Shown here one piece after another: positions 33,940 through 42,089 of a stretch of 64,000 bases of DNA. Source of the DNA: Bacteroidaceae bacterium (lineage in GTDB: Bacteria; Bacteroidota; Bacteroidia; Bacteroidales; Bacteroidaceae). Position 1 is the stretch's first letter. Every line of letters begins with the position of its first letter. Location: positions 1 to 64,000 of the forward strand of contig JAFYPU010000033.1 in assembly GCA_017547385.1 (NCBI GenBank), read 5' to 3'. Under the pieces are notes generated by a model. That model searched no databases. It was not told the origin of the DNA and saw only the letters and a program-made list of their open reading frames with translations. The position numbers and the translations under genes were made by a program.

Positions 33940-35730
33940 ATGAACAGATTTTTTACATTGGCTTTGGTCACGTTGATGTGCCTGCCGGCTTTTTCGCGAA
34001 AGCTCACCGTGTATTTGGCGGACCATGGCATTGTGCCCGGAGCACCGCTTTTGTCCTCTAAATTGGATGCCGTGTTAACCAAAATTCGCCAAGAGGCTTC
34101 ACCGACTGATAAGGTGGTTTTGAAGTTGGCTAAGGGAACTTACCACTTCCATAGCACAGATGCTCCCGTGGTGCAGTGCTATATTTCCAACCACGATCAA
34201 GAGGAGAGCAAGCGTGTCGGCATTCGTTTAGTGGGTTGGAAAAACCTCACCATCGAAGGTAAGGGTGCGGAACTCGTGTTTCACGGCCGCTTAATCCCTT
34301 TCATGATTTCGGAGTGTGCCAACACCACAATTCGCAACCTTTCGGTGGATTTTGTGAACCCACAGATTGCACAAGTGGAGATTGTTGAAAACCTGGGCGA
34401 GGGCGGTATGAAGTTTCGCGTAGCCCCTTGGGTGAACTATCGCATTGGGCAGAACGGCCGCTTTGAGACGTTTGGCGAAGGCTGGGCTGCGCAGCAGAGT
34501 GCCGGTATTGCTTTTGAGAAAGACACCAAGCACATTGTGTATCAAACGAGCGACATCGGCATCAATACACAAGGCGTGCAGCACATCGACGCCGATGACC
34601 GTTTGATGTTGGCTCCCAACTGGAAAGACAAACGCCTCGTTCCCGGCACTGTGGTAGCCATGCGCACATGGTTCCGACCCACTCCCGGCATTTTCATGAA
34701 CGAGTGTGAGAACACAACCCTGCACAACGTGAAAGTGCACTATGCCGAGGGTATGGGTCTGCTGGCACAGCGTTGCACTGACATCACGTTGGAAAAATTC
34801 GGCGTGTGCCTCAAGGGAGATAACGATGCACGTTATTTCACCACACAAGCTGATGCCACACACTTCTCCCAGTGCAAGGGCATGATTAAGTCGTGCAACG
34901 GACTTTATGAGGGTATGATGGACGATGCCATCAACATCCACGGAGTTTATCTGCGCGTTCGCGAGCGCATCGATGACCACACGCTGCGTCTTCGCTACGA
35001 GCATGGTCAGGCTTGGGGCTTTGGCTGGGGCGATCCGGGCGACACCGTTACCTTTGTGCGCTCTGCCGAAATGGAAGACCTCGGTTTCCAAACCGTCATC
35101 ACCGCTATCACGCCCGAAAATCCGCTGGGCACAAATGAGTTTGTCGTGTCTTTCCGCGATGAACTTCCCAAGGAAATTTCTGCCGATAAGGGCTACGGTG
35201 TTGAAAACCTCACCTGGACTCCCGAAGTGATATTCAACGATAACGTGGTGCGCAACAACCGCGCCCGTGGTTCGCTTTTCAGCAGTCCGCGCCGCACTGT
35301 TTGCGAAGGCAACCTCTTCGACCACACTTCCGGAACCGCCATTCTGCTCTGCGGCGACTGCAACGGATGGTACGAAAGCGGTGCATGTCGCGACCTCGTC
35401 ATTCGCAAGAACCGCTTTGTCAATGCCCTGACCAACTACTTCCAGTTCACAAATGCCGTCATCTCCATTTATCCTGAAATTCCGACACTCGACAAGCAGC
35501 AGAGCTACTTCCACGGAGGCAAGAAAGGCTCTATCGTGATTGAAGACAACGTGTTCGAAACTTTCGATGCGCCTATCCTTTATGCAAAGTCGGTGGACGG
35601 ACTCGTGTTCCGCGGTAACAAAGTGATTCGCAACAACGACTACAAACCTTTCCACTGGAACAAGAAGCCAGTGTTGCTCGAACGTGTCATCAATGCCGAA
35701 ATCACCGATAACCAAGGGCTGGAGCAATAA
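33940..35730 (+). CDS. GH110-like alpha-1,3-galactosidase
   Basis: A 596-residue exported protein (signal peptide to about residue 19) with a right-handed parallel beta-helix. It resembles the Bacteroides GH110 enzymes that remove alpha-1,3-linked galactose from blood group B or linear structures. Conserved-looking blocks are GMMDDAINIHGVYLRV, FNDNVVRNNRARGSL and repeated asparagine-rich rungs such as FRGNKVIRNN. Galactose-containing mucin glycans are the expected substrate. I cannot tell the branched-only and broad-specificity subtypes apart. A large open frame on the opposite strand is a shadow. Confidence 0.82.
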   Translation: MNRFFTLALVTLMCLPAFSRKLTVYLADHGIVPGAPLLSSKLDAVLTKIRQEASPTDKVVLKLAKGTYHFHSTDAPVVQCYISNHDQEESKRVGIRLVGWKNLTIEGKGAELVFHGRLIPFMISECANTTIRNLSVDFVNPQIAQVEIVENLGEGGMKFRVAPWVNYRIGQNGRFETFGEGWAAQQSAGIAFEKDTKHIVYQTSDIGINTQGVQHIDADDRLMLAPNWKDKRLVPGTVVAMRTWFRPTPGIFMNECENTTLHNVKVHYAEGMGLLAQRCTDITLEKFGVCLKGDNDARYFTTQADATHFSQCKGMIKSCNGLYEGMMDDAINIHGVYLRVRERIDDHTLRLRYEHGQAWGFGWGDPGDTVTFVRSAEMEDLGFQTVITAITPENPLGTNEFVVSFRDELPKEISADKGYGVENLTWTPEVIFNDNVVRNNRARGSLFSSPRRTVCEGNLFDHTSGTAILLCGDCNGWYESGACRDLVIRKNRFVNALTNYFQFTNAVISIYPEIPTLDKQQSYFHGGKKGSIVIEDNVFETFDAPILYAKSVDGLVFRGNKVIRNNDYKPFHWNKKPVLLERVINAEITDNQGLEQ

Positions 35731-35774
35731 ATGAAAAACGGAGTTGCCTGCGTGCCTCCTTGATACAGATATTG

Positions 35775-35816
35775 AAACTCCCGAAGCGGCCGCAGCTGCT
35801 TCGGGAGTTTGTTTTT
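35775..35816 (+). terminator. Intrinsic terminator of the GH110-like gene
   Basis: Stem of 13 bp with CTCCCGAAGC pairing to GCTTCGGGAG, followed by TTTGTTTTT. Confidence 0.88.
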
Positions 35817-35869
35817 GTAAATCAGAATAGGAGCTTCTGATTAGGTAATAAAAAAAGCGGAGAGGCTTT

Positions 35870-35946
35870 GTGGGAAAATCTGCACGGCGTTTAGAATTTT
35901 CTGCAGTGCTTGCAGAAAATTCTAAACGCCGTGTAAATTTTTGCCC
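35870..35946. repeat. 21-bp palindromic array, locus 4 (perfect 22-bp dyad)
   Basis: Units start at 35870, 35891 and 35912, with a partial unit at 35933. Bases 35884-35905 are the exact inverse of 35911-35932, leaving a 5-base loop. It sits between the convergent GH110-like and type III restriction genes. Confidence 0.88.
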
Positions 35947-35995
35947 GATTATTGCAAGTTTCTCGTGCAAAGTGTCAGCAAATCCGAAAGTCTTC

Positions 35996-38356
35996 TCAGA
36001 AAACCTCCCATGCTTCAAGTTTTCCCGGCAGATAGGTGTACGAACGTTGGCGGTTGATGTACCACATACCGTTTTCGCGTATCACGATACCGCCATCATA
36101 TCGAATACTTTCGCGGTTGTATCCATTCAGTTGGGTGATGCGACGTTGCAGTGCTTCGGCCTTGTGGCGAGTCTCGGGTGCAGCAGCCGTCATCCCTCCT
36201 TTGGTGTCGTAGATACCGAGCGTGCCATCTTTGAACTTCACCAACCAATCGGGATAAAACAACTCCTCATGTCCGCTTTCCTCATGGGTGTATTTAATGG
36301 CAAAATGGTCCTTTCCGCTGTCGCCATTCTTGACCCACCATTCCACATCTTCGCGCTTGTCGAGATATTGAGCGAATGGGAGTTCCGTGCCACGCCCGGG
36401 GTAGTTGCGACGCAGATAGAAGGGAGTGAGCAAACAGCGTTGCATGGAGTGTGCCTCGTAGTCCTCGGTATAGGCATAGGTGTCCAAAAAGCGGAACACT
36501 TCGCTCTGTCGTTCAGCTCCGGCCGTAGCACGTTGGCGGCGTTGTTCGTCCAATTGAGGGCCGTAGGCCGTGAGGGTTCTCACCAAGGCTCGGCGGAACA
36601 GGCTCGCTTCGCCCCGTTCCGTGTCGCAGATAAAGATGCGATAGTGGCGGTCATCGTCCATGTGAGGCAGGGCACGTTTCAGCCAAAGGCGCAGCGATGT
36701 TTTCAGCGGACTCCACGAACGTGCCACGTTGCCGATGCGTGTTTCCTCTGAGGTTTGCTCGCGCAGCAGTTTGGCACAGAGAGCCGTGAAAATCTTCTCC
36801 ACATCATTGCGCGACACACGATAGTCGGCATCGGCTCCCTTCATGGCGAGGTCGGTCTCCAATTGGTCAAAGTCCTCAAGCACGGCATTCACCATGATGT
36901 CGCGGGTCAGCTCGGCTTGCAGGGGCAGGCCACTCCGTTCCATGGCTTCGCGCAGGGCATCGAAGTGCAGACCGGTGATGCTGAAAAAACTGTCGAACTC
37001 TTGCATCAGACACTGCTGAAATGCCACCACGTTGCCCAAGTCGCCATAGTCAACGCGTGGAATGAAATCACTGAGCAGTTTGTGGTCCGGCTCAAAACTG
37101 CCGAGCCGGTTGTGCGCAATGAAAGTTTTCGGCTTGTTCTTCTCCGTTTGGTCGGGCACACTCACTTCGTTGCGGCGGTAGTTGGTGTAGAGGTAGGCGG
37201 TGCGGAAAATGCTGCAACCTTGCCGGCCACGCACCGGAACACGCAGCACGCGGCCCACCACTTGGGTATGGAACGTCGGTGAAGTGATTTCGCGGAACAT
37301 CACCAGCACCTGTGCTCTCGGGCAGTCCCATCCGGTGCCCGCAGCCTGCTTGAAGAGCATGTATTGTTGCGGTGCATCATTGCGAGTGATGCCGTCCATA
37401 TTTTCCGTTCGTCCGTCAAACCAACAAGCGATGTGCTCTTCCTTCACTCCGTGAGCCGTGAGAAAATCGCGCACCACCAGTTCCTTGCGTTTCACACCCA
37501 GGTCGTCGGAGGCCTTGTCGTCATTGGGCAATTGGATAAGCACCAAAGGATTGACTTCAAGACTGAACTCTGCCATTTGCTTTGCCAACAGTTCGCGCCG
37601 CTCCATGGCCAGCGTGAGCAGCAAGGCATCCAGGTCTTCGCCCGAATGTCGGGTGAGTTCGTCCTCGGTCTGACAAATCAGCTGTTCCTTAATCATACCT
37701 TCGGCCACCACATCTTCGCGTGGCACTTCCACATATCCGGCGCGTCCGTTCAGCACGTCGGAGGCCGAGGGTTCGTGCTGCGGTGTGGCAGATACATTTA
37801 ATATAATGCGTGGATGCAGTGGAGCAATCACGTCGCGCCGAGCTGCATCGCTCACATGTGTGTGGCTCTCGTCGATGATGAGCACAATCTCTCTGCCCTC
37901 GGCATGTGTCATTTCCACAACGTCCTCAAAGTAGAGGCCGCTCTCCTTGCGCAATCGCTCGTCGTCGGGACGGCGCAACACGCGGTCTTCGGCACGGCGC
38001 GAAACCAGCTTTTGCCAATTCAGGAAAAGCACATCGTTGCGGCGCAAAGCTCCTGCCGAGAAATCTGCCACCGTGAGCAAACGTCCCGGAAGGTTGGGGT
38101 AGAAGTAGTCCATGAACTTGTCGCGGCTCTGCATGGCGAGTTCGTCTTGGAAAGTGGCCCAAACGAAAGCCACATCGCCCTGCCAATCGGGTTGTCGACA
38201 GAGTTCGCAGATGAAGTTCTCTGTCATAAATGTTTTGCCGCTGCCTGTGGGGGCTTTGAAAGTGATTTTGCGAAGAGCTTCTCCTGTTCGCCAAAGTTTC
38301 TTGAATTGTGCGAGCAGTTGCTCGATGGCACGTTGTTGAAAGGCTATCTGTTCCAT
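35996..38356 (-). CDS. Type III restriction enzyme, Res subunit
   Basis: A 786-residue subunit that translocates or slides on DNA and cuts when two unmodified sites are found. Superfamily 2 motifs: Walker A APTGSGKT (35-42), DESH (162-165), SATP (NVSATPQHE), and an arginine finger region QVVGRVLRVP. The C-terminal endonuclease has PD (702-703) and DTK (717-719), a PD-x13-DTK nuclease site. It is shorter than the best-studied Res proteins (about 970), but all motifs are present. It starts 9 bp after mod, so the two are coupled. Confidence 0.93.
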   Translation of the reverse strand: MEQIAFQQRAIEQLLAQFKKLWRTGEALRKITFKAPTGSGKTFMTENFICELCRQPDWQGDVAFVWATFQDELAMQSRDKFMDYFYPNLPGRLLTVADFSAGALRRNDVLFLNWQKLVSRRAEDRVLRRPDDERLRKESGLYFEDVVEMTHAEGREIVLIIDESHTHVSDAARRDVIAPLHPRIILNVSATPQHEPSASDVLNGRAGYVEVPREDVVAEGMIKEQLICQTEDELTRHSGEDLDALLLTLAMERRELLAKQMAEFSLEVNPLVLIQLPNDDKASDDLGVKRKELVVRDFLTAHGVKEEHIACWFDGRTENMDGITRNDAPQQYMLFKQAAGTGWDCPRAQVLVMFREITSPTFHTQVVGRVLRVPVRGRQGCSIFRTAYLYTNYRRNEVSVPDQTEKNKPKTFIAHNRLGSFEPDHKLLSDFIPRVDYGDLGNVVAFQQCLMQEFDSFFSITGLHFDALREAMERSGLPLQAELTRDIMVNAVLEDFDQLETDLAMKGADADYRVSRNDVEKIFTALCAKLLREQTSEETRIGNVARSWSPLKTSLRLWLKRALPHMDDDRHYRIFICDTERGEASLFRRALVRTLTAYGPQLDEQRRQRATAGAERQSEVFRFLDTYAYTEDYEAHSMQRCLLTPFYLRRNYPGRGTELPFAQYLDKREDVEWWVKNGDSGKDHFAIKYTHEESGHEELFYPDWLVKFKDGTLGIYDTKGGMTAAAPETRHKAEALQRRITQLNGYNRESIRYDGGIVIRENGMWYINRQRSYTYLPGKLEAWEVF

Positions 38357-38365
38357 GGCGAATGG

Positions 38366-40108
38366 TTAGGGGTTTAAGGATTTGTAGATGTCGAGGATGG
38401 GTTGCGGAATGCTTTTCACCGTGGCGCGTGGCAGATCGTCGAACATGGGAGCGAACTCTGTGCCGTCGCCCCAGCTGAACACGTAGATGCAGATGCTGCC
38501 TGTGAGGCTGCGCAGATGGGTGTCGAAGGTGGGGAAATCCGAGTAGTCCTCACTGAAATAGATGGCAGTGTGTTGTCCGTGCCGGTTGGTGAAGAACTGG
38601 AAGCGTTCGGCGCGTCGGGTCTCGTAGAGCGTGTTCTCGGCCAGTGCGAGCAAGCATCCGGCTCGGGCAGCCAGGTCGATGCGGTCGGCATCCGAAGCCT
38701 CGCGAGCCGTGTTTCGTCCCACAAAGGCAGTGCGATAGAACTTCAGCGAGCCGCCCAGCCCCTGCACCTCCTCTCCTTTGGCATTGGTGTAGCCTTGCAT
38801 CACGCGTCGGTTGCGTTCCAGCGTAACGCTTCGGCAGATGTCGGCTTCGGATGCTTGACACAGAATGCATTGCCGGCTTCCCCCGTCCTTGGCGTTGAGG
38901 CTGCTGACGGCGTGCATCGTGGTGCCGCTGCCGGCAAAGAAATCGAGAACGATGGAGTTGGGGTTATCAATAAAATTAATAAGGAAACCTATTAAAGTAC
39001 TTGGTTTGGGATTACTAAAAATCTTTTCGGGGAATATTCCACCATTTAACTCGGAGTTAGCAGATAGTCCGTCGCCAACAATCTCAACAGGTAGTATTTT
39101 CGTGGGGCGGTTTGCTGACTTTTTAGCTTTCTTGTAGTAAGGGACAAATGCTTCTGATTTAATCCAAATCTCTGTTCCTAAAGCAAGTTCATCGGCAATC
39201 TTTTTCTGTGTAGCCCAATATGAATGCCCTTTAAGGCGAAGTTCAGTTGTTATAATCCCTTCATTAACTTCAACATCCTGCAGTAATTCCCATTGAGGGT
39301 TTCTCCCATTTTCTTTACATCCAGCATAATATGTTCCATTAGGTAAAGAGGTCTTTACAGTGTTTGCAGGGAAATAGATTTCTTTTATCTTTTCTTTTGC
39401 TTTGGTTAAAGATGGCATTCCTGAACTCTCAGAATCAATGCTATTGAACTTTTCAATTTTACTTTTGCACTTACCATAGCACAGAATAAACTCTGCATTT
39501 CTTCTTAATAGTGGTGAACTATTATCGGGTCTTAAAGTGCTATTCCAAATATATGTTTCTATAAAATTCTGTTCCCCAAAGATGTTATCACAAAGGAGTT
39601 TTAAGTTTGCTTGCTCGTTGTCATCGATAGATATAAAGATTACTCCGGTATCTGAAAGTAGTTGTTCGGCTAATCGTAAGCGCTTGGCCATGAAACTAAG
39701 CCAAGTGCTATGACGCATCGGATGATTTCCTTTAATTGCTTCTCCATTTGGTCGTTCATCCAAAAAGCGACTATCTCTGTAGGTAAAGCCATCTTTCCCC
39801 GTGTTGTAGGGAGGGTCGATATAGATAACGTCTACCCGATTTTTATGTGTGTAGTTCAGACAAGTGAGAGAGTGATAGTTGTCGCCTTCAATAAGAATGT
39901 GCGTGGGTTGATTATCGTTTAGGGAGAATCCAAGTTCGACATCCTCTTCCAAGATTGGGATGCGATTTTTGCTTTCCTCGTCGAAGGATTCCGGCACTTC
40001 CAACCAAACAAGGCCGTAATGTTGCTTGCTTACTTTTGCTTTCCATTCAGCCACTTCCTGCTCAAGGTCTCGGATGCGGCGCAACAGTTCATCATTATTA
40101 GTAGTCAT
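38366..40108 (-). CDS. Type III DNA methyltransferase, Mod subunit
   Basis: A 580-residue beta-class N6-adenine methyltransferase that recognises the site for both subunits. DPPY is at 98-101 (motif IV), before the AdoMet motif DFFAGSGTT at 389-397, the order of the beta class. A coiled-coil-like start (LLRRIRDLEQEVAEWKAKV) opens the protein. The expected target-recognition region is at about 190-385. DNA from about 38950 to 39950 is much richer in A and T than the ends of the gene, so the recognition region appears to have come from elsewhere. Transcription likely begins near 40430, leaving a long leader. Confidence 0.94.
   Translation of the reverse strand: MTTNNDELLRRIRDLEQEVAEWKAKVSKQHYGLVWLEVPESFDEESKNRIPILEEDVELGFSLNDNQPTHILIEGDNYHSLTCLNYTHKNRVDVIYIDPPYNTGKDGFTYRDSRFLDERPNGEAIKGNHPMRHSTWLSFMAKRLRLAEQLLSDTGVIFISIDDNEQANLKLLCDNIFGEQNFIETYIWNSTLRPDNSSPLLRRNAEFILCYGKCKSKIEKFNSIDSESSGMPSLTKAKEKIKEIYFPANTVKTSLPNGTYYAGCKENGRNPQWELLQDVEVNEGIITTELRLKGHSYWATQKKIADELALGTEIWIKSEAFVPYYKKAKKSANRPTKILPVEIVGDGLSANSELNGGIFPEKIFSNPKPSTLIGFLINFIDNPNSIVLDFFAGSGTTMHAVSSLNAKDGGSRQCILCQASEADICRSVTLERNRRVMQGYTNAKGEEVQGLGGSLKFYRTAFVGRNTAREASDADRIDLAARAGCLLALAENTLYETRRAERFQFFTNRHGQHTAIYFSEDYSDFPTFDTHLRSLTGSICIYVFSWGDGTEFAPMFDDLPRATVKSIPQPILDIYKSLNP
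38956..39700 (-). other. AT-rich target-recognition segment of the type III mod gene
   Basis: This segment encodes about residues 137-385. Its base composition, by eye about one third G+C, drops sharply at the 38950 side from about 60 percent and returns gradually on the other. It fits replacement of the specificity domain by recombination. AT-rich sequence continues more weakly to about 39950. Confidence 0.6.
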
Positions 40109-40443
40109 TTTGGCGAATTTCTACAGAGAGTTAATAAGAAAATAAAAAGAGCGTGGTGATTTACTTGCTCTCTGTAATGGTATCGCCAAACACCATATGT
40201 TACCGCCAAGTAAACCCACGCCCGTTTAGGCGCGGTTTCACTTTTACAGCGGTAAGGTTTATTCTTATGTGTTGAGATTTTGGCGATTTCTACAGAGAGA
40301 ATAAAAGCTAACGCTTATGTTTTATGTATGTGTGTGTCGTTTTTTGTTTCTTTCTGTCTGTTAATAGGGTTTTAATGGTTTGTTAATTGATTTTTTTCGA
40401 GCCGGAGAGCTGATGCTGCTCCCGTGCCAATGGCGCAAAGATA
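40109..40443 (-). promoter_or_regulatory. Long leader of mod with mutually exclusive pairings
   Basis: On the minus strand a -7 element TATCTTTG (40436-40443) predicts a leader of about 320 nt. Segment 1 (40279-40299) and segment 3 (40109-40130, touching the ATG) have nearly the same sequence, CTCTCTGTA...CGCCAAA. Segment 2 (40168-40190) is complementary to both (9 + 7 bp with an internal loop). Another hairpin (40200-40206 with 40249-40255) lies between 1 and 2. Pairing 2-3 would mask the start codon, pairing 1-2 would free it. The rest of the leader is A-rich. Confidence 0.5.
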
Positions 40444-40526
40444 CGCTTTTTCTCTTTTGCGTGTGCCTGTGCGGAGATTTATCTTGCGTTGCGTGGGTGG
40501 CGAAAAGGCTTTTGGGTGCGTGCGAT

Positions 40527-40642
40527 AAGCACTTTCGCTGAATTATCATCCGCATGGAACAATCGTTTCATCTGCATGAAACAAACATATCATCCGCATG
40601 ATAATTTCATTTCATGCGGATGATAATTCGCCAAAAGTGCTT
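40527..40642. repeat. Inverted-repeat element enclosing a four-unit 22-bp array
   Basis: The ends are near-perfect inverse copies of about 32 bp, AAGCACTTT...AATTATCATCCGCATG on the left and its complement on the right. Inside, four 22-bp units start at 40541, 40563, 40585 and 40607 with cores related to TTATCATCCGCATGATAA. Period and number of units equal those at 151-238. Confidence 0.85.
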
Positions 40643-40730
40643 GTCGACGGCTTCTTCAGGCGGTATGGATGGAGGTTCGTGGCTTTCTGCCTTTCGGTTA
40701 AGTTCTCTTTGGTGGGTGTCGTTGTGCCAC

Positions 40731-40767
40731 GAAAAAAACGGAAGCACGCCGCGTGGGTGCTTCCGTT
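40731..40767 (-). terminator. Intrinsic terminator of fba
   Basis: An 11-bp stem (AACGGAAGCAC, 40737-40747, with 40757-40767) is followed on the minus strand by a run of seven T. It lies about 40 bp past the stop codon. Confidence 0.9.
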
Positions 40768-40803
40768 GATGATGTGTGCAACCGAGGTTGCAGTGTGTGC
40801 TTA

Positions 40804-41805
40804 TTAGCCGAGCTTGCCATCAGAGCCAAGCACGTTGATGATTTTGTGCTTGTACATCTTTTCCATGTTGTCGCGAGCGGGACCGAGGTACTTGCGGGGG
40901 TCGAACTCAGCGGGCTTTTCAGCAAAAGTCTGACGGATGGCAGCAGTCATGGCCAAGCGGCTGTCAGAGTCGATGTTGATTTTGCAAACTGCAGACTTGG
41001 CAGATTCGCGCAACCACTCTTCGGGGATACCGATGGCAGCCTTGAGGGCACCGCCGTACTTGTTGATGGTGGCAACTTCCTCCTGAGGTACAGAGCTTGA
41101 ACCGTGGAGCACGATGGGGAAACCGGGGAGCTTTTCTTCCACAGCCTTGAGCACGTCGAATGCCAAGGGAGGGGGAACCATGAGGCCGGTTTCGGGATCG
41201 AGGGTGCACTGTTCGGGAGTGAACTTGTAAGCACCGTGAGAAGTACCGATGGAGATGGCCAAAGAGTCGCAACCGGTGCGAGTGGCGAAGTCGATTACTT
41301 CTTCTGGATCGGTGTAGGTGTGGTGGTCTGAAGAAACTTCGTCTTCAACACCGGCCAACACGCCGAGCTCGCCCTCAACGGTAACGTCGTATTGGTGAGC
41401 GTATTCAACAACCTTCTTGGTGAGGGCTACGTTTTCCTCGTAGGGGAGGTGAGAACCGTCGATCATCACTGAAGAGAAACCGGAGTCGATGCAGCTCTTG
41501 CAGGTTTCGAAGGTATCTCCGTGGTCAAGGTGAAGCACGATTTCGGGCTTCTCGCAGCCGAGTTCCTTAGCGTATTCCACAGCACCCTGAGCCATGTAGC
41601 GAAGCAGCGTGGCATTGGCATACTGACGAGCACCCTTTGAAACCTGAAGGATAACGGGTGATTTGGTTTCAACAGCAGCCTTGATGATGGCCTGCATTTG
41701 CTCCATGTTGTTGAAGTTGAAGGCGGGAATTGCATAACCGCCGTCTACGGCTTTCTTGAACATTTCGCGAGTGTTCACCAAGCCTAAGTCTTTGTAGTTA
41801 ACCAT
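40804..41805 (-). CDS. fba: Class II fructose-bisphosphate aldolase
   Basis: Zinc-dependent aldolase interconverting fructose-1,6-bisphosphate with dihydroxyacetone phosphate and glyceraldehyde-3-phosphate. The 333-residue protein shows LHLDHGD and the metal-binding histidines in SDHHTYTDP, GTSHGAYKF and LHGSSSVPQEE. It carries a -7 element TACTTTTG on the minus strand at 41869-41876 and its own terminator. Codon use is strongly biased, as expected for a highly expressed gene. Confidence 0.96.
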   Translation of the reverse strand: MVNYKDLGLVNTREMFKKAVDGGYAIPAFNFNNMEQMQAIIKAAVETKSPVILQVSKGARQYANATLLRYMAQGAVEYAKELGCEKPEIVLHLDHGDTFETCKSCIDSGFSSVMIDGSHLPYEENVALTKKVVEYAHQYDVTVEGELGVLAGVEDEVSSDHHTYTDPEEVIDFATRTGCDSLAISIGTSHGAYKFTPEQCTLDPETGLMVPPPLAFDVLKAVEEKLPGFPIVLHGSSSVPQEEVATINKYGGALKAAIGIPEEWLRESAKSAVCKINIDSDSRLAMTAAIRQTFAEKPAEFDPRKYLGPARDNMEKMYKHKIINVLGSDGKLG

Positions 41806-41977
41806 AATGTTTGTATTTGATTAGGTGTTTGTTCAGTGTTTGCCGCTGTGCGGCGTACATTCTCTTTGCAAAAGTACGATTTCCCTCCCGTTTACGAAAA
41901 GTTTTGCACTGATTTTTTGCATCTTCTCTGCGAAGCTTGAAAATGTTGCGTGGCACGTGGTTTTTCGGGGGTAGGCA

Positions 41978-42054
41978 GAGGGGATTTCTGCAGTGCTTGC
42001 AGAAAAATCTGCAGTGCTTGCAGAATTTTCTACAAGCACTGCAGATTTTTGACC
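41978..42054. repeat. 21-bp palindromic array, locus 5 (three units plus tail)
   Basis: Units start at 41978, 41999 and 42020, with a partial unit at 42041. It lies upstream of fba and after the DUF5723 gene end. Confidence 0.82.
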
Positions 42055-42089
42055 ATTGCCTACCTGATGGCAGGGTGGGGAGGTGTGTG

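Noticed and set aside
34291..36018. A 575-codon open frame opposite the GH110-like gene
   Set aside because: It is an antisense shadow: the plus-strand protein shows family motifs and a signal peptide, while the opposite frame runs on into the 21-bp array and has no motifs.
40109..40526. Insertion sequence remnant in front of mod
   Set aside because: Inverted repeats are present, but no transposase fragment or target duplication can be seen.
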